A stretch of 64,000 bases of DNA from Marinitoga sp. 1197 (lineage in GTDB: Bacteria; Thermotogota; Thermotogae; Petrotogales; Petrotogaceae), in NCBI RefSeq assembly GCF_001021165.1, contig NZ_AZAY01000008.1, positions 1 through 64,000 of the forward strand, given 5' to 3'. A program made the position numbers and the translations under genes. The notes beneath the pieces are model-generated. The model saw nothing but the letters and a program-made list of their open reading frames with translations. It did not search any database and had not been told where the DNA came from. Of this stretch, positions 52,193 through 61,070 are shown one piece after another (the stretch's first letter is position 1; each line of letters starts with the position of its first letter).

Positions 52193-53507
52193 AAAAAGTG
52201 TTGTTGTAAATTTAACTGTAATATATACAACGGTTATAATAATAATTTTATTAACAGTCATATTTTCAATGAGATATTTTGTTGAAAAAATGTCTATAAA
52301 GTCTTATGCAATAATCTTGAAACAGCAAGTTGAAAAAATTTCGGAACCTACCCGTATTATGGGGCGGGCTATGGGAAATATGATGGGGAATATGCTAAAA
52401 GATACTGAAAAATTAAAAAGAAGCATTATTTCAAATAAAGTAGTTATACTTGATGGAATAATATTAAATGATCCGTATAATATTGTGGATGAAAAAATCT
52501 ATAATTTAAAGAAAAATTATGCAACATACGAAAAAGACGGAATATATTATATATTTATTAGAACTAAGATATTTAACGATTCTGAATTGATTATGGGTGG
52601 TCCGTCTTTAGAATATACTGCGGTTATAAACACATTTAATTCATTAGCTCTTGGTTTGAGTCTTATTAGTATATTAATTTCTTTCATCATATCATATTAT
52701 TTTGCAAAAAAATCGTTAAAACCTTTGTTGAAAATATCTGAGGAAATAGCAGAAATTAATGTTGAAACACTTGATAAGAGGATTCCAGAACAAAAATTCA
52801 TAGAATTTCATAAATTAACAGAAAATATAAATGAGATGTTAGAAAAGATAAATAAAGGGTATGAACTTCAGAAACAATTTGTTTCTGATGTTTCACATGA
52901 ATTAAGAACACCTCTTACTTCCATAATAGGATATATAAAGTTAATTGAAAGATGGGGGAAACAAGATGAAAAAGTATTATTGGAATCTATAGAAAATATA
53001 AAAGAATCATCCAACTATCTTAAAGAGATGATTGAAAACTTATTATTATTGACAAAAGTTGAAGAAGAAATAAAATTCGAATACGTAAATTTGAAAGAGA
53101 TAGTTGAAAAAGTGATAAATATGTATAAAAATGAAGATGTTGATATAAAAGCTGAACTAAAAGATATCAATATTAAGACTAACAAAGAATACTTAGGTAT
53201 TCTCTTAAAGATTATTCTCGAAAACGCAATAAAATATACAAAATTAAATAATAAAAATGAGGTTATTGTCAAAATATCAGAAGATTCAATAGAAGTGATT
53301 GATAATGGGCCTGGGATAGAAAAGGATGAAATACCAAAAATTTTCGAAAGATTTTATAAAGCAGATAAATCCAGAGCAGTAAAAGGGTTTGGATTAGGGT
53401 TATCTATTGCAAGGAGAATAAGCGAAAAAATTAATGTAAAAATAGAAGTTATAAGCAATATGGGTAAAGGAAGTACATTTAAGATTAAATTTTCTAAAAT
53501 ATTTTGA
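52164..53507 (+). CDS. Membrane sensor histidine kinase
   Basis: A 447-aa kinase that phosphorylates the preceding response regulator. Two membrane helices (about 16-37 and 158-180) flank an extracytoplasmic sensor of about 120 residues rich in Met and Gly near 66-80. HAMP follows, then the H-box S-D-V-S-H-E-L-R-T-P with H245, and the ATPase boxes N (E-N-A-I-K-Y-T), G1 (D-N-G-P-G), F (F-E-R-F-Y-K-A-D) and G2 (G-F-G-L-G-L-S). It overlaps the regulator by 29 bases; GTG 52164 and TTG 52167 are both possible starts and neither has a well-spaced ribosome site, which suggests translational coupling. Confidence 0.93.
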   Translation: MLDTFSKKSKKSVVVNLTVIYTTVIIIILLTVIFSMRYFVEKMSIKSYAIILKQQVEKISEPTRIMGRAMGNMMGNMLKDTEKLKRSIISNKVVILDGIILNDPYNIVDEKIYNLKKNYATYEKDGIYYIFIRTKIFNDSELIMGGPSLEYTAVINTFNSLALGLSLISILISFIISYYFAKKSLKPLLKISEEIAEINVETLDKRIPEQKFIEFHKLTENINEMLEKINKGYELQKQFVSDVSHELRTPLTSIIGYIKLIERWGKQDEKVLLESIENIKESSNYLKEMIENLLLLTKVEEEIKFEYVNLKEIVEKVINMYKNEDVDIKAELKDINIKTNKEYLGILLKIILENAIKYTKLNNKNEVIVKISEDSIEVIDNGPGIEKDEIPKIFERFYKADKSRAVKGFGLGLSIARRISEKINVKIEVISNMGKGSTFKIKFSKIF

Positions 53508-53532
53508 TTTTTTAATAAATTTGGTGTATAAT
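53504..53532 (+). promoter_or_regulatory. Promoter of the yicC-remA-gmk-rpoZ unit
   Basis: TTGATT (53504-53509) and TATAAT (53527-53532) are 17 bases apart; a second TATAAT overlaps just downstream (53535-53540). The -35 box overlaps the stop codon of the histidine kinase gene. Confidence 0.55.
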
Positions 53533-53556
53533 AGTATAATAAGAAGAGGTGAAAAT

Positions 53557-54432
53557 ATGAGAAGTATGACAGGTTATGGGAGAATAGAGGAAAATATAGG
53601 TAATTATAGTTATACTGTTGAAATTAAATCTTTAAATGGAAAACATTTAAATATAAAGGTTAATTTACCATGGATATACTCTTCACTGGAGTTAAAAATA
53701 AATGATTTGCTAAAAAAATATTTTAAAAGAGGGTCATTAAATATTTATATAGATATCAGACTTTTACAACCAAAAGATATAATAAAAATAGATAAGGCTC
53801 TTGCTAAATCTTATTTTGATGCATTAAATGATCTTGCCAGCTATCTTCATTTAAATGATTTGCCAAATTTAGAACTTCTAATAAGATTCAAGGAAATAAT
53901 GAGATATTCTATCGAAGAAAATGATCTGGAAATAATATGGAGTGGTCTTGAGAAAGCTGTTTTAAAGAGTATAGAAAAAACTCTTGAAGTTCAAAAGTCT
54001 GAAGGAGAAAAAATAAAGAAAGTTTTAACAACATATATAGATAAAATTGAAGTAATAACCTCTGAAATAAAAAAATATTCTTCAAAGATGAAGGATTATT
54101 ATAAAGAAAAATTAAATGAATCCTTAAAAGATCTAGATCTGGAAATAGAATATAATAAGGAAAGACTTGAATATGAAATAGCTCTTATTTTAGAAAGAGG
54201 AGATATAACAGAAGAAATAGATAGATTAAATATGCATGTGAAAAAATTCAGAGAATTAATATCTTCAGATCTTGAAGTAGTAGGGCAAAATTTAGACTTT
54301 TTAGCTCAGGAAATGCATAGAGAATTCAATACAATTGCATCTAAATCAAAATTAAAAGAAATAACGGCTTTATCCATTGATGGGAGATTACATGTAAATA
54401 AAATAAAAGAGCAGGTTCAAAATATCCATTAA
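53557..54432 (+). CDS. yicC: YicC-family endoribonuclease
   Basis: A 291-aa protein starting with the family hallmark MRSMTGYGR. The C-terminal DUF1732 segment is present (E-I-D-R-L-N-M-H, then Q-N-L-D-F-L-A-Q-E-M-H-R-E-F-N-T-I-A-S-K). YicC/YloC proteins have been shown to cleave RNA in E. coli and B. subtilis. The start is set at ATG 53557 after GAGGTGA; a frame that extends to 53521 would start inside the promoter. As in many Thermotogota and Firmicutes, it is followed by remA, gmk and rpoZ. Confidence 0.93.
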   Translation: MRSMTGYGRIEENIGNYSYTVEIKSLNGKHLNIKVNLPWIYSSLELKINDLLKKYFKRGSLNIYIDIRLLQPKDIIKIDKALAKSYFDALNDLASYLHLNDLPNLELLIRFKEIMRYSIEENDLEIIWSGLEKAVLKSIEKTLEVQKSEGEKIKKVLTTYIDKIEVITSEIKKYSSKMKDYYKEKLNESLKDLDLEIEYNKERLEYEIALILERGDITEEIDRLNMHVKKFRELISSDLEVVGQNLDFLAQEMHREFNTIASKSKLKEITALSIDGRLHVNKIKEQVQNIH

Positions 54433-54490
54433 AAATACATTCATAAAAAAATATTTACAATTAATATAAATTATATCGGAGGTGTAAGTT

Positions 54491-54784
54491 ATGTACGGTT
54501 TAATAAATATTGGATTTGGTAATGTTGTAATTGGAGATAGAGTAATAGCAATTGTCAATCCAGAATCTTCACCATTGAAAAGATTAAAAGATATAGCAAA
54601 AGAAGAGGGAAAATTAATAGATGCAACATATGGAAGAAAAACAAGAGCTATAGTTATAACTGATAGTAATCATATAATCTTAAGTGCTATTCAACCTGAA
54701 ACAATAAGTGGAAGATTTATGCAGAATTTTTATGATGTAGAAAGTGCCCTTGAAAAAATAAGGAGAGAGGTATATTCTAAATGA
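54491..54784 (+). CDS. remA: RemA/DUF370 DNA-binding regulator
   Basis: A 97-aa protein of the RemA family, with [19 protein letters not shown] and [10 protein letters not shown] conserved, then S-x-x-Q-P-E-T-I. In B. subtilis RemA is a DNA-binding activator of biofilm matrix genes; in Thermotogota its role is unknown. The gene starts 58 bases after yicC with a GGAGGTG site, and overlaps gmk by four bases (ATGA). Confidence 0.9.
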   Translation: MYGLINIGFGNVVIGDRVIAIVNPESSPLKRLKDIAKEEGKLIDATYGRKTRAIVITDSNHIILSAIQPETISGRFMQNFYDVESALEKIRREVYSK

Positions 54785-55404
54785 CAAAAGGAATTCTTTA
54801 CGTTGTCAGCGGGCCAAGTGGTGTGGGTAAATCTTCAATTATTAAAAGGGCTATGGAAAAATTAGAGGACTTTTCATTTTCGGTTTCATATACCACAAGA
54901 CCAGTAAGGCCAGGAGAAACTGATGGAAAGGATTATTTTTTTGTAGATGAAAATACATTTAATGAAATGATTGAAAAAGATGAATTTTTAGAGTATGCCA
55001 ATGTACATGGACATAAATATGGAACTTCAAAAAAATATATAGAAAAAAAAATAAACGAAGGATTTAATATAGTTCTGGATATAGATGTTCAGGGAGCCTT
55101 AAATGTAGTGAAAAAAATGCCTAAAGAAACAGTATTAATTTTTATAGCTCCTCCTTCATATTCAGAGTTGAAAAAAAGATTAATGAATAGAGGAACAGAA
55201 AAAGAAAAAGATTTAAAAATAAGATTGGCTGATGCTAAATGGGAGTTATCTAAAATAAATGAATTTGATTATTTAATAGTAAACGAGGATTTAAATGAAG
55301 CTATAAATCAGTTAATAGCAATATTTATAGCAGAACAGATAAAAACAGAAAGAGTTACAGAACATTTAGGAAAGTATTCATTTTTTAAAATTGAGGAGGA
55401 ATAA
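54781..55404 (+). CDS. gmk: Guanylate kinase
   Basis: Phosphorylates GMP to GDP. P-loop GPSGVGKS at 11-18; GMP-binding [10 protein letters not shown] near 38-47; D-x-D-V-Q-G-A near 100. 207 aa is normal. It is two bases upstream of rpoZ, the classical gmk-rpoZ pairing. Confidence 0.96.
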   Translation: MTKGILYVVSGPSGVGKSSIIKRAMEKLEDFSFSVSYTTRPVRPGETDGKDYFFVDENTFNEMIEKDEFLEYANVHGHKYGTSKKYIEKKINEGFNIVLDIDVQGALNVVKKMPKETVLIFIAPPSYSELKKRLMNRGTEKEKDLKIRLADAKWELSKINEFDYLIVNEDLNEAINQLIAIFIAEQIKTERVTEHLGKYSFFKIEEE

Positions 55405-55406
55405 GA

Positions 55407-55649
55407 ATGTCTATGGATTTTAATTACGATAAAATCATGAATAAAGTAGGATTTAAATATGTTGTCCCAATAATGGTAGCAAAAAGGGTCCAGATATTAA
55501 AAGAAGAAGGGTTTGATTCAACTTCAAAGCCTCTTGTAAAAACAGCTGATAACAATTTTGTTACTATAGCTTTTAAAGAAATTGAAAAAGGTCATGTGAG
55601 ATTAAAAAACAAAGATAAACTGGAAGAGTATAAACCTGAGGTGAAATAG
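55407..55649 (+). CDS. rpoZ: RNA polymerase omega subunit
   Basis: An 80-aa omega subunit, which helps assemble RNA polymerase by folding around beta-prime. It matches by the segment Y-V-V-P-I-M-V-A-K-R-V and by T-I-A-F-K-E-I-E-K-G, and by its position directly after gmk. The ribosome site GGAGGA lies in the gmk end. Sequence is divergent from E. coli omega, as is usual for such a small protein. Confidence 0.88.
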   Translation: MSMDFNYDKIMNKVGFKYVVPIMVAKRVQILKEEGFDSTSKPLVKTADNNFVTIAFKEIEKGHVRLKNKDKLEEYKPEVK

Positions 55650-55650
55650 T

Positions 55651-56199
55651 TTGAAAAAAAACTATATAATTATATTATTATTTATATTGATAAATGCTGT
55701 GTTTTTTTCTGTTAATTTAGATATAGGAATGTCTTTTTTAACTGGTGAAAATAATTGGAACATGGCTTTAAGATTAGGGCTTGAAGAAAAGAATTTTGCG
55801 TTTTCAAGCGATATAACATATGTTTCTACACCGAATTTTAGTTTTATAACAATAATGGATGTAAGTACTTCAATATTAAAGATAAATGATAATAGCTATG
55901 TAAATTTCGGTATAGCATGGTTTAATGATAGAATAACAGATGAAGCAACACAGAATAGAAGTATATTTTTGATGTATTCTGGTTTGAATTTGAGTATTAA
56001 AAATTTAGCTTTAAAATTTGGATTTGGATATCCATTATCACAAAAAGAATATTCTAATAATTTGAGTGATTATATGTTTTTTAAAATAACCTACATAGTA
56101 CCTCCACCAGAAGATTTTATAGATGATTTGAAAATAGAGTTTCGATTTTTAAATGGTAGAAAAGATTTTTCATTATATTTTTCGGAGCCAATAAAATGA
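55651..56199 (+). CDS. Small exported protein of unknown function
   Basis: A 182-aa protein with an N-terminal signal peptide (L-K-K-N, then about 14 hydrophobic residues up to F-F-S-V-N). The mature part has alternating aromatic strands (S-S-D-I-T-Y-V-S-T, F-G-I-A-W-F) and may be a small beta barrel or beta sandwich. I know no family. TTG start with GAGGTGA that overlaps the rpoZ end. It overlaps the prepilin-like gene by four bases (ATGA) and so belongs to the same operon. Confidence 0.6.
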   Translation: MKKNYIIILLFILINAVFFSVNLDIGMSFLTGENNWNMALRLGLEEKNFAFSSDITYVSTPNFSFITIMDVSTSILKINDNSYVNFGIAWFNDRITDEATQNRSIFLMYSGLNLSIKNLALKFGFGYPLSQKEYSNNLSDYMFFKITYIVPPPEDFIDDLKIEFRFLNGRKDFSLYFSEPIK

Positions 56200-56633
56200 A
56201 AAAAGGCTTTTTAATGATTGAAACGTTATTTTCAATAATGGCTATATCTATAATATCAATAATTGTCCTTGCCCTGTTTGCAAGGACAATTATTATGTTT
56301 AATAACGTGTTAAAGATGGAATTTAACAAAATAAATGTAGAAAATTCCATTATAAATCTTTTTCGATTTTTTCGTGATGATATAAAAGTAGATACAGTTA
56401 CTTTTAAAGATGCTGGATACAAAAAATACTTTGAATTTGAACGAAAAAATGGAGAGAAAGCTCAACTTGAGAAAATATCTAATTATTTAAAATTAGTGTA
56501 TATAGACGTTTATAATAAGAAGACATATGAATATTTATATACTGGTAAAGAAATTGATATAAATAAAATAGGAAATTTTTTAGAATTTAATTTTGAAGAA
56601 TATAATTTAAATATATATTCCAGGGAGTGGTAA
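56196..56633 (+). CDS. Prepilin-like protein with type IV N-terminal methylation motif
   Basis: A 145-aa protein whose N terminus KKGFLMIETLFS carries the prepilin peptidase site: cleavage after G4, new N-terminal F5, and the conserved Glu at position +5 (E9), followed by a membrane helix of about 20 residues. Such proteins are pilins, pseudopilins of type II secretion or of DNA-uptake machinery (ComG-like). The small C-terminal domain is beta-rich and unrecognised. The comF-like gene two genes later makes a role in DNA uptake plausible. A perfect 15-bp inverted repeat lies within codons of the membrane helix (56258-56294). Confidence 0.7.
   Translation: MKKGFLMIETLFSIMAISIISIIVLALFARTIIMFNNVLKMEFNKINVENSIINLFRFFRDDIKVDTVTFKDAGYKKYFEFERKNGEKAQLEKISNYLKLVYIDVYNKKTYEYLYTGKEIDINKIGNFLEFNFEEYNLNIYSREW
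56258..56294. repeat. 15-bp perfect inverted repeat inside the prepilin-like gene
   Basis: AATAATTGTCCTTGC (56258-56272) is repeated in inverted form at 56280-56294, with a seven-base spacer CCTGTTT. It lies in the coding sequence of the membrane helix and has no T-tract after it, so it does not look like a normal terminator. In the mRNA it would form a stable hairpin about 60 bases from the start codon. Confidence 0.85.
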
Positions 56634-56634
56634 A

Positions 56635-57909
56635 ATGGCAAATCCAATAATAGAAGCTTATAAAATACTTCAGGAAAAAATAAGGCAGGATAATATGAGG
56701 TTATATCTTGAACTTCTGGATTCCAGAGTGTCGACTGTAAAAGCAAAATCTATTCAGGAATTATTAAAACAAAAAGTTGAAGTTACACATATTCACGAAA
56801 TGCTTGAAGATAATAGTCCTGATGTAAGAATTTCTGCACTGAAATATCTTGAAAAAATGGGAAGATTGGATTGCGAAATATTAAAAGAATTATTCAAGGA
56901 TGTTTCATCAACAATCAGAAAAGAAGCCGTTAAATTATATCTTTCTCTTGGTTGTGAGAATTTTGAATTTATATATCCACTTGCAAAAGATCCGGATTTT
57001 AAAGTGCGTTTTCAATTAATAAGCTCTTTTATAGAATTTTATCCCGAAGATCTGGATAAACTGAAGGAAAAATTTATAGGTGAAACAAATCCTCAGATAA
57101 AAATATTATTGAATATAACAGAAAATATTAGCGAAGTTGTTTTGTCAAATAATGTACCTTTAAACTTAAAAAAATTAATATTAAAGCGTTATTTTGAATC
57201 AAATGATTCGATAACTGTATATAATACATTCAGCAATATTTATAAAGAGACAGATAAAACCATAAAAATAATTTTAATAAAATATATATCCGGATTACCC
57301 TGTGAAATATCGAAGACGTTTTTTACTAAAAATATTGAAGACGAAACAGATATAGAATTGTTATTTGAATTGGTGAATAGAGGTAAAAAAATCTGTGGAA
57401 ATGATATAATTCCTGATTTTGCTATAGAAAAATTTATCGACAGTGAAATAGCAAAAATTAAAAATTTTGGATTTAAATTAGCTGCAGAAAAAGATGATAT
57501 GGGATATGTTGATTATGCGAGGGAATTGTTAGAGGTAGTCGAAGATGAATTGTTAAATGGTCCGGTGAATTATCTTCTTCATTTTTTGGATTATACATTA
57601 CTTGAAAAAGTTCCAGAATTTTTGGAATCAGTATCAGTTAAAAGAAAGAATTATGCATTACAAATAATAAAAAAATTAAAGGCTGAACAATTTTTAATGG
57701 AAGTATCTAAAATTGCTGAAAATAAAAAATTTCCAGTAAATTTAAGAAAGAATGCCTTAAGCATATTAAAAGTTTTAAAAGCTAATAGTTTTTGGGAAAC
57801 GCCTTTTAATATTTTAAAAGATGAAGCTGAAAATGGAACATTGAAATTAACAGCTCTTACAACTTTGCTGAAATTAAATCCAGAGGTAATGCCAAATGTT
57901 CTTGAATGA
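56635..57909 (+). CDS. HEAT-repeat-like helical protein
   Basis: A 424-aa cytoplasmic all-helical protein. Residues about 30-130 contain HEAT-like units (D-N-S-P-D-V-R-I-S-A-L-K-Y-L and V-S-S-T-I-R-K-E-A-V-K-L-Y-L, then D-P-D-F-K-V-R-F-Q-L-I), and the rest continues with weaker helical pairs. HEAT repeats form scaffolds for protein-protein contacts; the partner is unknown. It begins one base after the prepilin-like stop and overlaps the comF-like gene by 14 bases, so it is co-translated with both. Confidence 0.72.
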   Translation: MANPIIEAYKILQEKIRQDNMRLYLELLDSRVSTVKAKSIQELLKQKVEVTHIHEMLEDNSPDVRISALKYLEKMGRLDCEILKELFKDVSSTIRKEAVKLYLSLGCENFEFIYPLAKDPDFKVRFQLISSFIEFYPEDLDKLKEKFIGETNPQIKILLNITENISEVVLSNNVPLNLKKLILKRYFESNDSITVYNTFSNIYKETDKTIKIILIKYISGLPCEISKTFFTKNIEDETDIELLFELVNRGKKICGNDIIPDFAIEKFIDSEIAKIKNFGFKLAAEKDDMGYVDYARELLEVVEDELLNGPVNYLLHFLDYTLLEKVPEFLESVSVKRKNYALQIIKKLKAEQFLMEVSKIAENKKFPVNLRKNALSILKVLKANSFWETPFNILKDEAENGTLKLTALTTLLKLNPEVMPNVLE

Positions 57910-58510
57910 AATTTTTGGAAATAAATGCAAAATTTGCAAAAAAAATATTTTACCGAATAAAATAATATGCGAGTCTTGTGAAGACTCGCTTTTTCAACCT
58001 TCTTTTATAGAAAATGATAATATTATTTATTTTGCAGGTGTTTATGAGAAACCATTATCTTCTTTGATAAAAGAATTTAAATTTAAACAAAATATATATT
58101 TAGCGAAAATTTTCTCAAAATTATTATATAAAACATATAAATATTATAATATTGATTTTTATGAATTTCCTGAGATTGTCTATATACCTTCCATAAAAAA
58201 ACATTTAAAAATAAGAGGATATAACCCTGTATATATAATATCAAAAGAATTCTCTAAATTAACGGGATTTAAATTGAATCATAATTTAAAAATACAAAAA
58301 GGATATACAAAAACTCAAATAGAAGCATTAAATTATTATCAAAGAATAAAACAGGTAAAAAATAAATTCATATTTGAAAAAAAAGATGAAAAAAATTATA
58401 TATTAATAGATGATGTATATACCACTGGAGCTACTGTTAATGAGGCTATTAAAAATTTAGATGGCAATGTTATTACCATAGTTCTTTGCAGGAATGTAAA
58501 AAAGCAATAA
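57896..58510 (+). CDS. comF: ComF-family phosphoribosyltransferase-like protein
   Basis: A 204-aa ComF/GntX-type protein. An N-terminal zinc-ribbon motif C-K-I-C...C-E-S-C lies near residues 10-27, the conserved I-P-S...R-G-Y-N-P lies near 95-108, and the PRPP-binding loop I-L-I-D-D-V-Y-T-T-G-A-T near 163-174. ComF is required for uptake of transforming DNA in naturally competent bacteria, while the PRTase activity itself is not defined. It starts inside the HEAT gene with GAGG nine bases upstream and ends the operon that begins with yicC. Confidence 0.88.
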   Translation: MFLNEIFGNKCKICKKNILPNKIICESCEDSLFQPSFIENDNIIYFAGVYEKPLSSLIKEFKFKQNIYLAKIFSKLLYKTYKYYNIDFYEFPEIVYIPSIKKHLKIRGYNPVYIISKEFSKLTGFKLNHNLKIQKGYTKTQIEALNYYQRIKQVKNKFIFEKKDEKNYILIDDVYTTGATVNEAIKNLDGNVITIVLCRNVKKQ

Positions 58511-58660
58511 TCTTTAACAAATTTAGTATCTCGTTATTATTTATGAATAAAATGAGTTACATAGAGAATGCTTTATATTATACCTGTTTGCTAAAAAAAA
58601 ATATATGATACAATTTAAAGGGTTGGAAATTTAAATTATGTAAAAAATGGGGGTTAAATA

Positions 58661-59458
58661 ATGATAATAGACAAAAAACTATCCAGATTATTGGAGAGTG
58701 AAGAACCAAGCATTCAGGAATTAAGAAATATAGCTAAAAATATGGGGATTAAATTAAAGAGATCAATGAGAAAAAAAGATATTATAAAAGTAATAAAAAA
58801 TAAGTTGTTGCAATTAAAAGAAGAGGGGTTGATAACAGATACTTCAAACCAATTATCGTATCAAATTCCTCATATTAATAGTATTGATCTGATTAAAAAC
58901 AATCAAGAAATGTTAAATGAAAACATTTTTATAATAAATAGTGTTAATGCAAATTGGATATATGCAGTTTGGAATTTTTCCAAGGAAATGATACAAAAAA
59001 TAGATAAAATACCTGAAAGTTCAAAAATCGTAATGAGATTTTATGATGTAACAAATAAAGATTTCGCGATAGATGAAGCAAATAGAATTTATGAATCTTT
59101 GGATAATTTGAGAGAATATAAAAGTTATTACTTTTTTATTCCAGGATCAAATGCTGAATATATTGCGGAAATTGGATATTTAGATGAAATAAAAAATTTT
59201 AATGCTTTGATTAGAAGTAATAGATTGATAATGCCATCAGAAAATATAAATATTGCGGAAAATGTGGTCATATATAATCCTAAAACGAACAAAAAAAGAA
59301 AATTGAAAAAAAATATAAATATAAATATAGTTGAAAAAATCCCTGGATTGTCAAGTAATAATATGGTATTGCCTCAATTAGGAAATAGACCTCCTATATC
59401 CGGTGGCGGTTCATTTGTATGGAATCTTTATTCTTTAAATAGGGGGATAAAAAAATGA
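58661..59458 (+). CDS. DUF4912 protein
   Basis: A 265-aa protein. Residues 1-50 resemble a SAP/Rho-N-like helix-turn-helix (E-L-R-N-I-A-K-N-M-G-I-K-L-K-R-S-M-R-K-K-D-I). The middle (about 85-185) matches DUF4912: W-I-Y-A-V-W-N-F-S, V-M-R-F-Y-D-V-T and Y-I-A-E-I-G-Y-L. The C terminus has G-G-G-S-F-V-W. Proteins of this type sit beside GH57 genes in Thermotogota, and the next gene overlaps by four bases and is GH57, so a function in glycan metabolism or its regulation is likely. Own ribosome site GGGGG; upstream 150 bases are gene-free with a weak promoter-like TTGCTA/TACAAT. Confidence 0.78.
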   Translation: MIIDKKLSRLLESEEPSIQELRNIAKNMGIKLKRSMRKKDIIKVIKNKLLQLKEEGLITDTSNQLSYQIPHINSIDLIKNNQEMLNENIFIINSVNANWIYAVWNFSKEMIQKIDKIPESSKIVMRFYDVTNKDFAIDEANRIYESLDNLREYKSYYFFIPGSNAEYIAEIGYLDEIKNFNALIRSNRLIMPSENINIAENVVIYNPKTNKKRKLKKNININIVEKIPGLSSNNMVLPQLGNRPPISGGGSFVWNLYSLNRGIKK

Positions 59459-61044
59459 ATAATGGGAATATAATATTTGTACTTCATTCACATTTGCCAT
59501 ATGTTAGACATCCTGATTATGAAGAATTTATGGAAGAAAGATGGTTATTTGAAGCAATAACAGAAACGTATATTCCACTGATTAGAGTTTTTCAAAATCT
59601 TGAAAAAAAAGGTATAAAATTTAAATTGGTAATGAGTTTTTCTCCTACTTTGATTGAAATGTTAAATAGTATGGACTTGCAGGAAAAATATGTTAGATAT
59701 CTAAAAAAAATTATAGAATTATCAGAAAAAGAATATGAAAGAACCAAAGATGAAGAATTAATAAAACACAAAATGGCAGATTATTATAAAAATAACTTTA
59801 AAGAAATATTAGAAATATTCGAAAAGATGTATAATAAAAATATATTAGATGCATTTAAAGAGTATTATGAAAAAGGTTATCTGGAATTAATAACAACATC
59901 TGCGACGCATGCGGTTTTACCTATATATTCTGAATATCCTGAAATAGTAAAGCTTCAAATAAAATATGGTTTAGAAACATTCAAAAAAGCTTTTGGTTTT
60001 TATCCAAAAGGTTTTTGGCTCCCGGAACTTGGATATTATGAAGGTTTAGATATATATTTAAATCAATACAAAATTGAATACACATTTGTTGAAAAAAATG
60101 GGTTAATATATGGTAATCCATATCCAATATATAATGTATATAATCCAGTCATAACGAATTCAAGTATTTTTGTATTTTCAAGAGATAAAGACAATAATAT
60201 AGAAATTTTTGACACAGAGTTTGGATATTTGAATGATCCCAGATATAGAGAATTTTATCGGGACATAGGTTTTGATAGAGAATATGAATATATAAAAGAT
60301 TATATAGATAAAAGTGGTGTTAGATGTAATACAGGAATAAAATATCATAAAATAACAGGTAAAGACAAAGAGCTATTTGATAAAATGTTATATGATATAG
60401 ATGAAGCCTATACAGCAGTAAAAAGTAATGCAGAAGATTTTGTTCAAAAAAGATTAAAGCAATTAAAGGAGTTAAATGTGGAATATCCGGATTTAGAACC
60501 GACAATGGTATATGCTTTTGATACAGAATTTTTTGGTCATTGGTGGTATGAAGGAATTATGTTTTTAGAAAAAGTAATAGAAAAGGTATATAATACAGAA
60601 GAATTGAAACTGGAAAATCCAAAAAATATTTTAAAGAGGGTTGAAGAAGTACAAATTGTAAATCCTTCAAGATCAACGTGGGGAATAAATGGTTTTTTTG
60701 AAGAATGGATAAATGGAAATAACGATTGGATATATCCAGCAATTTATGAAATGATTGAAATATTAAAGGTGAAAATGAATAAAAAATATAGTGATGTAGA
60801 AAAAAATATAATATCTTTAATGATAAAAGAGCTAATGTTAGCACAATCAAGTGATTGGGCGTTTATAATAAGTTCAGGCACAACTGTAGAGTATGCCGTT
60901 AACAGAATAAAAACACATGTGAAACGTTTTTTTGAACTTAATGCAATGCTTGAGAGTGGAAAAATTGAAAAAAATAAGTTAAAATATTATATGTGGGTGG
61001 ATAAAATTTTTGAGAACATTGATTATAATGATGTTATTTTGTAA
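59455..61044 (+). CDS. GH57 1,4-alpha-glucan branching enzyme
   Basis: A 529-aa cytoplasmic glycosidase-type enzyme that introduces alpha-1,6 branches in glycogen. GH57 regions: H-S-H-L-P-Y near 11-16, W-L-P-E-L-G-Y-Y near 188-195 with the nucleophile Glu at 191, A-F-D-T-E-F-F-G-H-W-W near 353-363 with the general acid Asp, and the C-terminal helical domain (D-W-A-F-I-I-S-S-G-T). The architecture (catalytic barrel, DUF1957-like region, C-domain) matches Thermotoga and Thermus branching enzymes. Overlaps the DUF4912 gene start-to-stop (ATGA). 26 bases separate it from porC and no terminator is seen. Confidence 0.92.
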   Translation: MNNGNIIFVLHSHLPYVRHPDYEEFMEERWLFEAITETYIPLIRVFQNLEKKGIKFKLVMSFSPTLIEMLNSMDLQEKYVRYLKKIIELSEKEYERTKDEELIKHKMADYYKNNFKEILEIFEKMYNKNILDAFKEYYEKGYLELITTSATHAVLPIYSEYPEIVKLQIKYGLETFKKAFGFYPKGFWLPELGYYEGLDIYLNQYKIEYTFVEKNGLIYGNPYPIYNVYNPVITNSSIFVFSRDKDNNIEIFDTEFGYLNDPRYREFYRDIGFDREYEYIKDYIDKSGVRCNTGIKYHKITGKDKELFDKMLYDIDEAYTAVKSNAEDFVQKRLKQLKELNVEYPDLEPTMVYAFDTEFFGHWWYEGIMFLEKVIEKVYNTEELKLENPKNILKRVEEVQIVNPSRSTWGINGFFEEWINGNNDWIYPAIYEMIEILKVKMNKKYSDVEKNIISLMIKELMLAQSSDWAFIISSGTTVEYAVNRIKTHVKRFFELNAMLESGKIEKNKLKYYMWVDKIFENIDYNDVIL

Positions 61045-61070
61045 TCAATATCTGAAAGGAGGGCATAAGA

